A DNA stretch of 64,000 bases, taken from assembly GCF_003073045.1 (NCBI RefSeq), contig NC_037597.1:3038190-3102189 (forward strand). Reading direction: 5' to 3'. The notes below the pieces were generated by a model that worked only from the letters and a program-made list of their open reading frames with translations, had not been told where the DNA came from and made no database searches. Shown one piece after another: positions 13,101-23,865 of this stretch. This DNA is from Pomacea canaliculata (taxonomy: Eukaryota; Mollusca; Gastropoda; Architaenioglossa; Ampullariidae). The position numbers and the translations under genes are program-made. How positions within the stretch are numbered: position 1 is the stretch's first letter; each line of letters opens with the position of its first letter.

Positions 13101-16100
13101 GTACAGTTGCCGTACTTTAGATGCTCAACTTGAAGCAGTTGTCTTTTCATGGTTGTTTTTAACGCATGCGAATCCTCCCTCGTGAAACTCAGTATGAATT
13201 TGCTCTTGTCAACCTGGTCTCGGCTTTGTTCCTATATTACCCAAAAGTCTTCAGGCTCAGTGCTTCAGTATCTTATTCTGTGGAAGAATTCGATGAAAAG
13301 ACAAAAAACATTTATTAAAAAAACACGATGGTTCTCTTGTGAACTAAAAGCCTGTAACGTATACTGTTACTGTACTCCACAGGTTTGGGGTCGCCAAGCA
13401 ACAGTCTTAGTGCAGTTTGTGGGGGTCGACATGAGTTCTACAGTTCTGGTCAGATCGTGTACATCAAATTTCACAGTGATTCCAGTATCACTGGACAAGG
13501 CTTCCTACTGTCCTACGAAGCGATTCGTTCATCAGAAGTGATGCAAGACATCGGTAACGTATATGTCACCACAAACTAAAGGATAAATAGAGGAACTAAG
13601 GCAAGACATAAGTCAGTGTATATCAAAATGAGTCACAACATGGGGACATGCTTATGGTTATGGCTATAATAGACGGGACAACTAGGATCATATGTTAAGG
13701 AGGTTTGTCTACATCACAAAATGAATACACACGTCGCACATGAGTCATGGAGTGTTTTTCCTAATTAACGTTATTGCAAATAACTCCTGAAATAATAAAG
13801 ATATATAATCTTAGAAAAAGATGAAAAAATGTTTAATGTGATTTAATATTTATCACATATATATCATCTGTAAATTTCAGTAAAGACTTGGTGCAGAGAG
13901 AGGGTTGTGAGATTTCATAATAGATGGAGTTACCTTAAGATTGTCTGTTACAGGTGGAAGGTGCTTAAGAAGAATTGTGACTAAAACAGCGACATCTACC
14001 CACATTCTCTGGTGTACCCTTCTAACTCCTCCACTTATGCTGAGTAAGGAACTCCATTTTATTTTGTACATCAAGACCTTTCTCTACATGATAGTTATCA
14101 GGCAAGTCAAACAGGGTTGGTGAAATTAATGAGTATAATGTTAATTAATCTGTCTCAGGGCTTCTGCTTACGCAAACAATTGCGTACAGTACGCATTAAA
14201 AGTTCGGAGGACCCCTTCAATTTTCGTCCATGGGGTCCCATTCAAATTTGGGCGAAGAACAGGGACACCTTAAAAATCTGAAGAAGGGGTCCCTGGGACC
14301 CCAAAGAATTTAGCCTTAGCAGAAGCCCTGCTGTCTTAATATTTAACAGTGTAAAACATACAGTTGATGGCTACCACAAACTTAAGGAATACATTTTTGC
14401 GATGCCAGCTGATGGAATATTTTATTTGTAGCAATGCCGACTGTGACTGGCTCCTCCAAGCTCCTCTCTCAGACTACGTTGTGTACGTGAATTTCACGTT
14501 CGTTGACATCGAAGAAAGCGGCTCTTATTGTACCAGTGACTATGTTCAGGTGTTTGACGGTAAGCAACAATAAGAGAATAATTTAATTTACTAACACAGA
14601 GACAGTTCTTATGTTAGAAGCAACATATGTTGTTAGACTGCTGTTGTTACCGACAACATCAAGGCTGCTACTATTTGTGTTGTATATGAAATCAAGAGAT
14701 GTACAGAAGATGTGTTTGTCTGTCTTCAGGGTCCAGCTCCTCTAGCGACAGCCTCGGCAAGTTGTGTGGCTCTATCTTACATGACTTTTACAGCTCGGGG
14801 CAGTCTATGTACATCAAGTTTCACAGTGATTCTAGTATAATAAAAGGAGGATTCCGACTGACCTACCAGGCGGTTTATCGTTGGAATGTTCCCACAACGA
14901 CAGGTAAAGCCAAATAACACTGCCAGCACTGCCCTAACCCTTGCTCCAATAAACCAGGGTGTGGCTTTAGTAGACACTGTCTAGGAAGGTTTGTTTGGGT
15001 ATCATTGACAGATTTCTTCGACTTCAACGGTTCAGAAGAAAAAAATTCAAAGCAACATGCACAGCAATCTACTCCATGTGCACTTATTTCCAGATGAAAC
15101 TGTGCCACTTCAGATAATCTTTTTCTCTAGTTAAAACAGATAGTGTAATATCCCATTTTTCTGATTTTTAAATGAAATATGAACAAGGTAAAAATGACTG
15201 CTGTGGTTGTTGTCCATCCACACTGTAGTTTCAAGTTGTATTTCAAGCGAGCGTTCGCTCTGTTCTCTCATTTATTGGATATGGTGTCATCTGTAAATTG
15301 CAGAAAAGACTAGGAGCAGAGATAACATTGTGACATTTCAAAATGTGACCGACTGACTTTAAGACTGGTTGTTACAGGTGGAGTGTGCTTACGTGGTGTG
15401 ACCAAAACAGTGTCGTATACCTCACAGTCTCTGGGGTACCCTCTAGGCCGCAACACTTATGACAAGTAAGCCACTTTCTTATTAACATTTCGGCCGTTGG
15501 AGCTTTTCATACATAATAACAAGCAGTTAAAGCAGGGTAACTGAAATTATACAGCATAATGTTCATTAATCTGTCTTAATATTTAACTCTGCAGCGTTTA
15601 AACATACAGTTGATGGCTACGACAAACTTAAGGAATTCATTTTTGCGATGCCAGTTGATGGAATGTTTTATTTGTAGCAATGTTAACTGTGAGTGGCTCC
15701 TCCAAGCGTCTAACGAAAATTACGTTGTGTACGTGAATTTCACGTTCGTCGACATTGAAGGAAGCAGCTCTTCTTGTCCCAGTGACTATGTACAGCTGTT
15801 TGACGGTAAGCAATAGTAAGAGAATAATGTAATCTACTAACACCGAGACAGTTCTTGTGATATATGAGACACACACACACACATATATATATAGATGTAT
15901 ATAATATGTTATAAGCAACATATGTTGTTAGACTGCTGGTTGTTACCGAGAACATGAAAGATGCTACTATTTGTATTGTATATGAAATCAAAATCAAAGT
16001 TTTGTTTTCTGTCTTCAGGGTCCAGCTCCTCTGCCCTCAGCCTCGGCAAGTTGTGTGGGTCTAAGTCACGTGACTTTTACAGCTCGGGGCAGTCTGTGTT

Positions 16101-19100
16101 CATCATGTTTCACAGTGATGGCAGTGTAACAAGAGGAGGATTCCGACTGAACTACTACGAGGTTTTTAGTTGGAGTGTTCCCACAAAGCCAGGTAAAGTC
16201 AAAAAACCTGTTTATACCTGTTTATATTATGTTTAATTAGGTCCATTTTTTTCTCAGTTCAAATATTCCCTATTTCTGACTTTTTTTAAAAATCAAATAA
16301 GAACAATCTAAAAATGACTGGCGGTTGCTGTCAATCCACACTGTAGCTTCAAGTTGCTCTATTTTAAAGGGTTACTCAAGGCTTGTGATAAGGCTCTGGC
16401 GACGGTCAAACGTTTCAAAACTATATTTAGTTACAATTACAGAGCACGAGAGCAATACAGGAGAAATAAAGGATTCGTTTCTCACTTAATTACCACTTAT
16501 TAGCACTATTTCGCTTGCCGATGTTTATACAAATTGAAAAAATCCAGTGAAATCGACCGTTGTGTCCTTCCGCCGAGTAACCGCGATAGCTTCCAGAGAT
16601 GGTCAAGCAGACGAGTCTTGTTGTGACGTCAGAGTCTTGTTGTGACGTTAGTCTCTGACACAAAGTGTCTGTATCTGTATCATTGCGAAGATTTGACGTC
16701 ATCTGTTTATTCGTATGACGCACTCTGTGTGTCAGGCTTGTTAGGCTCTGTCCTATCTTTTCGTGGCAATCGGGTGCAGCACATTCTCGAGGCGTGGTTC
16801 TCACTATGGAAACCACACGTCATAGGGTCACGTGACGGAGAACGAGACTTCGTGGAAGCAAAAAAAGAGTCCCGTGTCATTTCTCTTATTAAACACAACA
16901 TTCTACTAAAAACCTTCAACGTTTTCCGCATGAACACACATATAAATAGACGAGATTCAAATTTATCTACTCTTTACGCCATTCTAAGCAGTTTTATTTT
17001 GTCTTTAGAATCCCTTTAAGGGAGTGTACTTCGGAATAAAGTAAAAATAGGTTAAAAATATGAATTTTTTTCTTCAATATTTCTCGAGAAAGAGTAAGTA
17101 ATCCTCTTGTATTTTTATTCTTTGCTTCTTGCTAAGTCTATCTTGCTAAGGACTATCACGAAGACGCATCATTGTTTCTGAATCATTTTGTACACAACGA
17201 ACATCATTGTGTGAGAAACATTTTTATACAAGACACAATATTGTGTCAAGACTTGTTGGTAAACTAGACACACCATTGTGTCAACACCTATTTGTAAACA
17301 ATACACACCAGTATTTGGTTTCTCTGTTCCAGCCAGTGGTTGTTCACGAAACACTCAGATGCCGACTGCATTGCTCTCCAGTGTAGAGACTTTGCAGTAC
17401 CCTACTAACTACTTGAACTACCCAGAGTAAGATTTGGCCTGAGGACATGTTAGTTTACAAAGCTTTACGATAAAGAGATGAATATATTAATGTAATGGCA
17501 ACTGTTTAGTCTGTTAAAGTTTTACAATTTTATTCTAATCAAGGTTATCAAAGAATGTTACATCCAACAGAAGTCGTGCTAAAGTTCGCAGGTCGTCTAT
17601 AGTGACCCTATTCATTCCTTTGATTTTCCAGGAATGCTGACTGTGGCTGGCTACTGAAAACTAACGATGACGACTACGTTGTTCACGTGACTTTCACGTA
17701 TGTTAACACAGAGTATAGCTACACTTGCAGCTTCGACTACATTGAAATCTTTGACGGTAAGTGATGTGAATTGTGCTCACCTTTGTATTACTGTGTTTAC
17801 CCAACATTAAAGCACATCTAGCTATTCACTTTTAACAATTAATTATGCCAGTGTTATTTGCTCTTACATCATATTAAATTCTGAAGTTTGTCGTTTGCGA
17901 CTCTGGAAAGTTTCGATTCGTTGTTGAAGATGCGCTCATCGTTTGCTGAAATTTTTTTACTGACATGGGGTGTGTCCAGAGAGAAGTCTCTTCACAAACC
18001 TCCCGAGTACATCTGCATTTAAACATGGGCAAACACAAACTAAATGTCGTGCATTACATCCCGTTACACGCAGCAGGCGAGATGATGAGTCACGTCAGGT
18101 GGTACAGCAAGCTGTCTTTATAATAATTAAAAACGTAGGTCGATTTTTCTCTGGAAACAGTCAAAACTAAAAAGAAGCTGCTGACCAAAGATATTTGACT
18201 TACCTTTAGTCCGTAAACTCCTTCGTTAAACTGCCATCAGCCAGATGTAAACATAGCGAGCCACAAATGTAAACAACTGCAGCCATTCATGTTGAAGAAG
18301 CTGACGTGTCGACTCTCACCTTTGTCAACAACATTGATGTTGCCGTCAGACATTCTCAGACACCTTGGTAGTGTGAGCCTTGTCTACACTGTAGACCCAT
18401 AGACACCGTTGTAGTCATGTTCTTGACTTGTTGGTTTGTGTTCAGGGTCTAGTGAGTATGCTAACAGCCTGGGCACACTGTGCGGGACTACGTCACGTGA
18501 CTTTTACAGCTCGGGGCAGTCTGTGTTCATCAAGTTTCACAGTGATGGCAGTGGAAGCGGAGGTGGGTTCCGCCTGACGTACCAAGCCGTTGCTAGCTGG
18601 GAGGTGCCCAAAGCAGGTAAAGTGACGTCATTACAGGTAGTGTTTGATACTTCAATCGACTTACTGAGCGACTTCAAAAAGAGATTTGTGCAAGTCTGTG
18701 GAACTGCTTTATAGAATTGTGTTTGTATGAGATATTCTTATAACCAGAATTGATTTGTAACCTTTTTTATCATTCTGTATATAATTTTTAAGATATGGTT
18801 CGTGTCGAACTCCTCACCTAATCTCATACGTCGACAAACGTCATTACGACCTTACTGTCGTCGTTGAATATGTTGCAGATTCTGTAGAACACTTGTATAG
18901 TACAACACCTAATACGTGTATATAACGGATCACTTTCCTACATTACCGTCACCGTTGGATATTTTTCAGATGAAGTCAGCCCTGCTGTTATTGCTGGAGC
19001 AGTAGTTGGAAGTGTTGTCTTCCTCATCGCTGTCATCGTGGTCATAGTGTCATTCAGACGACGTCAACTGCAGCAGTCAGCAAGAAATCGCCCCATTAAT

Positions 19101-19803
19101 ACCACCAACAACCAGTACATTGCATACTTCTATCCTGGCAATGGTTCCGCTCCAAACGTCGGTGTGCCCTCCGTCGGTTCCGGTCCTCCGCATGTCATGT
19201 CCGGCACTCCTCATGTCCCTCCCTCTGTCATCGTAGGCCCTCATTCTCTCTCATCAGGGCCTCCTCCCTATCACCTTGTCAATGGTCCTGTTTCAAACGT
19301 CGGTTCCGGTCCTTCACATGTCACTTCCGGCACTCCTCATGTCCCTCCCTCTGTCATCGTAGGCCCTCATTCTTTCTCATCAGAGCCTCCTTCCTATCAT
19401 CTTGTCAGCCAGTCCACGGGTGGGAGCTACCCTACTACTGATGTCAGTGCTGTGCACTATATGAACAGTCCGTTGCAGCAAAACTCTCAGCAGCCGATGA
19501 CAAGAGGTCCATCATCTGGTGAGCCATTGGCTAATCAGGTGAGATTTTTCAACGGGTATCCTTGATCTTCAGAAAACTTGCAAAGGAATAAAAATGGGTC
19601 TAAGACTGCTACATCTGGTACATACTTCAGTGAGATACTGTTGTAATTGCCTCATACTAGACAAAGATAAGATGTTGCTAAACGGTCACACAGTAAAATT
19701 CCCGAGTTGACTAAGTAACACTAAATTATGAATACGAAAGCTAAACTACTCAATCATTTTGCAGGATAAAAATAGTCAGGAGAAACCGTCCATCAGATTG
19801 TAG
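7066..19803 (+). CDS. CUB gene 2: six-CUB transmembrane receptor with PPxY tail
   Basis: This is the most complete member: signal exon, six CUB cassettes, membrane/tail exon and terminal exon, 21 exons in all and about 1,000 codons. All borders are GT/AG and all phases agree except in exon A of cassette 4 (13954-14043), which is one base short. The start is the ATG of a signal peptide (MGHRQLCLTAWTIAVGVITG), the same exon that opens genes 3-5. The predicted product is a type I membrane protein with an extracellular multi-CUB part. CUB domains generally bind proteins or carbohydrates, and the ligand here is unknown. The tail carries two PPxY motifs. The 3' half (15378-19803) is a recent duplicate of gene 1. 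The one-base deletion would truncate the protein in CUB4 unless that cassette is skipped or the base call is wrong. Confidence 0.75.
7905..8080. repeat. diverged tandem repeat in gene 2 intron 1
   Basis: Four to five imperfect copies of CTTTACTGACCACATGTAGC followed by CCTCATACA, unit about 45-55 bp with AT-rich variable spacers. It is an old minisatellite in the first intron. Confidence 0.65.
8487..9861 (+). CDS. gene 2, CUB cassette 1 (8487-8589, 8935-9068, 9703-9861), exon B remodelled
   Basis: Exon A (ALSGSDCQC, RPAQLFGN) and exon C (ARILLSTCS, FPINSSGREVLLSFT) match the first cassettes of genes 3 and 4. Exon B begins normally (TTCQWIISSQTIARL) but its second half becomes Ser/Gln/Thr-rich low-complexity sequence, and the usual CxxN, TVYDG end is gone. 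A donor GTCAGT after 9068 matches that of genes 3 and 4 and keeps phase 1, so the gene can stay in frame. The CUB fold of this module is probably altered. My exon B end is inference. Confidence 0.5.
9003..9400 (+). repeat. CAGTC-rich minisatellite, 28-bp unit in its 3' part
   Basis: The 5' part (9003-9240) is irregular CAGTC/CCTACACAGTC sequence. From about 9240 to 9395 it settles into five to six near-identical copies of a 28-bp unit (CAGTCCTACACAGTCACACC then CCATGTGT). Since 28 is not a multiple of 3, three units encode 28 residues and each frame reads the same peptide in another register. No frame has a stop across the array. It begins inside exon B of gene 2 CUB1 and runs into the following intron. 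Confidence 0.85.
10063..11885 (+). CDS. gene 2, CUB cassette 2 (10063-10162, 10540-10652, 11712-11885), lacks second disulfide
   Basis: Exon A reads DRCNSVVLFS and YLEYPANDSS, B reads NASCGWLFQ and YIEVFD, and C reads QQLFSSGQYLYIS. The frame is open throughout and the phases are correct. The first Cys pair is present. The second pair is missing on both sides: exon B has DTSRFYIEVFD without Cys, and exon C has LARLRGG where relatives have KLCG. One-disulfide CUB domains exist in other families. The HSD calcium motif is also absent. Confidence 0.7.
12255..13553 (+). CDS. gene 2, CUB cassette 3 (12255-12339, 12627-12748, 13383-13553)
   Basis: This is an intact CUB domain. A reads ACSCRGSL and YYLRYPAD, B reads NVDCYWHL, VTFLYIDVE and CSNDYVQVFDG, and C reads LSAVCGG, EFYSSGQIVYIKFHSDSS and GFLLSYEAI. 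Exon lengths of 85, 122 and 171 fit phases 1-2-1. An extra Cys in exon A (CSC) is unpaired in the standard scheme. Confidence 0.82.
13954..14903 (+). pseudogene. gene 2, CUB cassette 4 (13954-14043, 14432-14559, 14730-14903), -1 in exon A
   Basis: Exons B (NADCDWLLQAP, CTSDYVQVFDG) and C (GKLCGS, DFYSSGQSMYIKFHSDSS, GGFRLTYQAV) are intact and close to gene 1 cassette 1. Exon A is 90 bases where 88 or 91 is expected. Compared with 40-127, one base is missing between AAAACAG and CTCTGG, so the YP motif is read out of frame and exon B would open into a stop. Skipping the whole cassette would keep the gene in frame. A base-calling error is possible. Confidence 0.65.
14156..14331. mobile_element. 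176-bp MITE with CAGGGCTTCTGCT termini
   Basis: The element starts CAGGGCTTCTGCT and ends AGCAGAAGCCCTG, a 13-bp perfect terminal inverted repeat. CTGTCT occurs on both sides (14150-14155 and 14332-14337), consistent with a 6-bp target duplication. The paralogous introns of gene 1 (about 230-245) and gene 2 cassette 5 (about 15570-15585) read ATCTGTCTTAATATTT with no insert, giving two empty sites. The interior contains inverted GGGGTCCC/GGGACCCC words. It has no coding capacity. Confidence 0.85.
15378..16192 (+). CDS. gene 2, CUB cassette 5 (15378-15465, 15678-15805, 16019-16192)
   Basis: This is an intact CUB domain nearly identical to gene 1 cassette 1. A reads GGVCLRGV and LGYPLGRNTYD, B reads NVNCEWLLQAS, NFTFVDIEGSSSSC and YVQLFDG, and C reads GKLCGS, DFYSSGQSVFIMFHSDGS and GGFRLNYYEV. 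Lengths of 88, 128 and 174 fit the phases. Four cysteines and both Asp positions of the calcium site are kept. Confidence 0.85.
16368..17015. mobile_element. 648-bp element flanked by TTAA
   Basis: In the intron after gene 2 CUB5, 648 bp present here are absent from the paralogous gene 1 intron (about 1105-1115). The insert is bounded by TTAA at 16364-16367 and 17016-17019. Its ends are AGGGTTACTCAAGGC and the reverse complement of AGGGATTCTAAAGAC, an imperfect inverted repeat. TTAA targets are typical of piggyBac and Kolobok elements, and I cannot tell which. It contains no recognisable transposase, so it is probably non-autonomous. Confidence 0.65.
17333..18616 (+). CDS. gene 2, CUB cassette 6 (17333-17426, 17632-17756, 18446-18616)
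   Basis: This is an intact CUB domain next to the membrane exon. A reads ASGCSRNTQ and YPTNYLNYP, B reads NADCGWLLKTNDDDY, VTFTYVNTEYSYTC and IEIFDG, and C reads LGTLCG, DFYSSGQSVFIKFHSDGSG and GGFRLTYQAV. Lengths of 94, 125 and 171 agree with the phases. It is the intact counterpart of gene 1 cassette 2 and shows where the extra base lies there. Confidence 0.87.
18970..19803 (+). CDS. gene 2 membrane and cytoplasmic-tail exons (18970-19538, 19765-19803)
   Basis: DEVSPAV leads into a 20-22-residue hydrophobic helix (IAGAVVGSVVFLIAVIVVIV) and the stop-transfer FRRRQLQQSARNR. The tail is Pro/Ser/Gly-rich with an imperfect repeat (SGTPHVPPSVIVGPHS occurs twice). It carries two PPxY motifs, GPPPYHLV and EPPSYHLV, of the kind bound by WW domains such as those of Nedd4-type ubiquitin ligases. 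The last exon adds DKNSQENPSIRL. There is no kinase, TIR or death domain and no standard ITIM. Confidence 0.85.
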
Positions 19804-20869
19804 CCGTCAGTCGACTACAGTACAGCTGTGATGCAGACAATCCGCCATCGACTGTCATAATCGAGGCTCCGGCAAAATGGTTTCCTCAACTAAAAATAGT
19901 CTACTGACGTCAGCTTTTACGTTGTATGTCGACTGACGTAATCTGCTGATCAAGTTACTCTACCGACGTCAACATTTTCTTCTGATGTCAAAGGATGTGA
20001 CTGAGAGATGACGCAAATCCAGGCAACCAATCGTGCTGAGAAATTTACTCACACTAGCTGACAATGAAAAATGTCGCCGCCAGTCACTACTAATCAAGTA
20101 AACAATACATTTATACTACGTCTTAATTGACCTGCAGGTCACAAACAAGGCAGTTGCCTGTAGAGGCGTGGTTATGTATCAATAAGCCTTTTATTGTAAA
20201 ATATCTAAACATTGTAACTTTAGAAGCTTATTTAATATATTTATTATAACTAGTCAGCTGGAAATATAAATATGCATAATAATCAAGTTTATTTATATAT
20301 TTATAATATGATAATAACCACACTGTGCAACTGTTAGGTACAAATGTTATGATAAAATCTCATTTCTAAGCATGCGGAAATGTAGCTGTGCTTGATTATG
20401 ACGATAATGACGATGATGATTATTATGATGATGATCAACCAAGAAGCGAGCTAAATGCGCTATTTAAAAATGCTCACAACACAAAGAAAAAAAAAACGAC
20501 AAAATGAGGGTGGGATTGTCACGTGAATTGCGAGACACTGGATGGTCAGAGTTGACGAGTCTGCCTTTCCTTGTTTACCAGTTCGGGTTATTCAAAAACT
20601 ATAATTCCGATCTTCGTTACATGAAAGCTATGTCGTTATAGCGACTCAAGTAAGTTGTGAACAGTGTTCACATAGAATGTAAACTACACCCTGCAGTCCA
20701 CATATCAAAACTATACAAGCAGGAAGACACAGCGATCCACGCGAAGTTATCTATGTGTGTGTGTGTGTGAGAATGTGTAGGTGCGTGTGTGTTAAATGTC
20801 TGTTTGAGTATGTATGCCTGCCCGTCATATTATATATGTTTGCTAGCAAAAGAAAAATTCCTGTCTTGG

Positions 20870-20916
20870 GTTTTTCTCGACAGACAATAAAGTTTGATTT
20901 GATTTGATTTGATTAA
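20870..20916 (+). repeat. retroposon 3' end with (TTTGA)n-type tail
   Basis: TTTTCTCGACAGACAATAAA is followed by GTTTGATTTGATTTGATTTG. A unique body, an AATAAA word and a short tandem tail are the usual 3' end of a SINE or non-LTR element. A related, diverged tail lies in the opposite direction near 4415-4460. The 5' limit is not clear. Confidence 0.4.
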
Positions 20917-21811
20917 CAACGCAGCCTTCAAAGAACACTTCCACAGAAGACACCGGAATGACAAATAAGCATCAACACACAACACTTTGACAAATCAACA
21001 AAAGTTAAAAGAAACTGAAGCCTGCTCTTCCTAGTCGACTAATAAGTCTTTACGTCAGAGAGCCAACCAGACAGACAAGTCGCCTCTTTCCAAACACTCA
21101 GTGGCAGGCACGTCCACACACACACATCTAGTCCATTGCAAAGACGAAACAAGAAACCTGAGTAGAGCACCACCCTTCAGCAGGACAGACCAAGGGAGAT
21201 AACTCAATAGTAGCTTACCATAACTCCTGTGAAAGTGAGAACGAGACAGTGACCTTCACTGTCAAGGTTTTCTTTAGTTTTAGTGTTTTGCGATAGATAA
21301 TGTGAGTTGTTGTTTTGACTTCTCAAAGGTATTGAACATTATGTGAGAATTGCTTTGATGTATGTTGACATTGTTGACAGTGGACAGTGAGTTACTCCGC
21401 AAACTCCTCTTGTCATTGTCATGAAACTTTTCTAGATGAAGTGAGATCTGAGCTGCTGTCCTACAACTTTATAAATTATGTTGTAACCAAAGAGTGGTAG
21501 ACAATAAAATGCTTTCCCTTTTGTGTCTCTGTTTTATTGGTTCAATTATGAATTCGTTTGTTTTGATCGTTTGCCTTCAGTTTTCGATGCACCAGGAAAC
21601 TTCGGTGGAGCGTAATGTGTGACACGTGCATCGTCTAACAAACTGAATAACTGGTTGTCAGCCAGTCCTGTGACAAGTTACAATCATATCAACAAGTGAG
21701 CGCCGGTCAGTCTCACGATAGACATTGTAGTGATTCACAGATTACTAAGGGTCTGTAGTGTCGTGCAGATAATTTTGTTCTCTCAGCCATACGCGTAGAA
21801 GTATAAAACAA

Positions 21812-22265
21812 CGTACGTGTGTATGTGTGTGTGGCGTAGATGAGACGAAATCTGAACTCAGGACTGTTGGCTTTGAACAGAAGACGATCACAGTAACTAC
21901 AGGATTCCTGTCAGCCAACGATTTCTTCTTTCATTTCATTCGATAATCGGTTCCTTCACCACCAATGTATTCCAGCTTCCTGGCCATTCATCTCGGGCTT
22001 CTGAGGTGAGGAACTGTCCACTTCTGGCGACTGGAACGAAATGTGTGAGACCATGTCTGCCGTTGTGACGCAATTAGAACAGGGAGATAACTGGCGACTG
22101 AGACATGTAGAGGGCGGGTGGTGTATGCGCTCAACCCGGTCTGGTGTTAGTGATGACCAGAGGCCGATTTTTTGTTTTCGCTTGTTCTTATTTGTAAACG
22201 TCTCAATGAAGGGAAAAAACTTCGGAAGAGTGACGTCAGCGACCTTGACAGTCCGCGCTACGTGA
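21812..22265. repeat. second copy of the gene 2 5' flank
   Basis: Blocks shared with 6530-7027 include GAACTCA-GGTC, GACGATCACA-TGAC, CCAGCTTCC, CAGGGAGATAAC, GACTGAG and GGGCGGGTGGTG, in the same order. In gene 2 this block ends about 40 bases before the signal exon. Here no signal exon follows. It is therefore probably the remains of a promoter whose gene was lost in the tandem duplications. Confidence 0.5.
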
Positions 22266-23295
22266 AACCTCCGTTTCAATCTTTACCAACTATGAAACCT
22301 TATCATAAATAAATAGATACGAAATATAGGTATATTAGACTCACAAAATCCTCAGAAGGCATTTAGAACAAACTGTAGTATATGCAATAATGAAATATGT
22401 GATAAATGTACAGCATGTTTGAAAAACTGTATAAAATATACAAAGAATGAATGTCCCGGATCAGTCTGTTCCTCTATGTTTTGAAGTTAGTTTAATCCCT
22501 TCGCTGTTTGTAAATTACAATGGTAAATAACACGTATTGATGAGTGAAAGTGTCAGCGAGGAAAGGGAGATCACTCTAGCAAAAAAAATAGAGAGAAGCA
22601 GACGGCATTGGCGGACATGAGAGTAGAAGGATGTTGAGTGAGTGTTAATGTGAGCGTAAATGCTGGAAGTGATTCCTTGCCTAGCCAAGGTTTCTTTTTT
22701 CCATGATAAGAATTGAGATTAAGATTGGAGGTTAGGATTAAGAATTAAGATTAAGAGTTATTTAAGTGTGATTGATCGGGGAAGGCCCCGGATTGTAAAC
22801 ATTGTATGTACCGATAACTGTGTTTCACCGATAGAATATTTTGTTGAGGCGGATTACTATTTATGCATCTGTGTCTTGAAGTTTGTAAAATCCTGAGCCA
22901 TTCAGCAATTTATTAACATCTTGTGGACAACCTCAGGCAATCGTTGTTGTGTGTGAAAGAACGCGTACGAACGTCGTGTGTGTGTTGCTCGAGAGAGAGA
23001 GCAGGCGTCCGTGACAATCAAAAGGAAGTAATTAAGTGTTCTCTATGTAGACAATAAAAACTTTGATCTTAATTCTTTTCCACCCAATTTCTTGATGTCG
23101 GCAATTATATTTTTATAAATTTTGTTAAAACATCTTTCTTAGTACTACCAGATATTAAAATAAAAAAGAAAAATACAACCAAGGTTCAAACGCCTTATAT
23201 GTAAAACTAAAGGTACTATTGGCAACCGCTATACAGTATCACTTCTCGCTATGTTTTCTAACCTAACCTACTTAACAGTTTTACATTGCCTCGAT

Positions 23296-23306
23296 TGATG
23301 ATGATG

Positions 23307-23340
<34 letters not shown>

Positions 23341-23351
23341 CATCATCATCA
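23296..23351. repeat. 56-bp perfect palindrome of GAT/AAT and ATT/ATC triplets
   Basis: Left arm 23296-23323 and right arm 23324-23351 pair over 28 bp with no mismatch and no loop: (GAT)5(AAT)4 faces (ATT)4(ATC)5. Further ATC triplets continue 3'. Such a sequence can extrude as a cruciform. It lies between genes 2 and 3, about 0.5 kb before the gene 3 start. Confidence 0.9.
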
Positions 23352-23802
23352 TCATCATAACTGCACTTGCTTCGTTTGTTTATAGTAAAACCTTAAAGTA
23401 AAACAAAAGAGATGGATTCTGTTTGAAAGAACAAAAAAGCAAAATGCTGTTGCTAGTCCCTGTTGTAATAGTGAGACTATTTTATGGTATTTTTCTTCTT
23501 TGTTCTTCTACCCAATATAGGAGAATATTTTTTTAGCAAGAAATCCATCCGATAAAAAAATACAAGATCTTGATAGACCAACCCAAAGCTTATCAATAAT
23601 CAATTTTTAGTTGCTACCCACCCTAAAATCCCGAGTAAACACCGTGAGTACTGGCACGAGTATTTTCCCAGTATTGCGACATCCGGGTACATGTGGACCT
23701 ACCCACAGCCCACGTTAATGCTAGTTTCAGTCTTTACCGTCTTTCCTTTATCAGTGTTATCGTCGCTCTGCAAACAGACCCGTGCGTGCATTCCTTGTAC
23801 GT

Positions 23803-23865
23803 CATATCCGGTTAAGAGTTATCGCATGACCGTTAAGGAAATCATTTATAGATACAGACGGCGCG
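23803..23865 (+). promoter_or_regulatory. conserved proximal block upstream of gene 3
   Basis: CATATCCGGTTAAG, a TGACCGTTAA/GGAAAT block and ATACAGACGGCGCG lie just before the ATG. The same blocks, in the same order and spacing, precede gene 4 (38840 onward) and gene 5 (60090 onward). Part of this may be 5' UTR. No TATA box is evident. Confidence 0.45.

Larger units (their letters stand above)
19804..23865. other. intergenic, gene 2 to gene 3
   Basis: 19804-20345 and 21230-21655 repeat the gene 1 3' flank, with a candidate AATAAA at 21503-21508. The part between (20346-21230) is absent from gene 1. It holds a (GAT)n tract (about 20401-20435), a (GT)n tract near 20756-20770, and a retroposon-like 3' end with a GATTTGATTTGATTTGATT tail (about 20870-20916). 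From 21812 to 22265 a block resembles the gene 2 5' flank. From 22270 to 23270 I see no gene. From 23580 to 23865 the sequence becomes similar to the promoters of genes 4 and 5. Confidence 0.6.
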
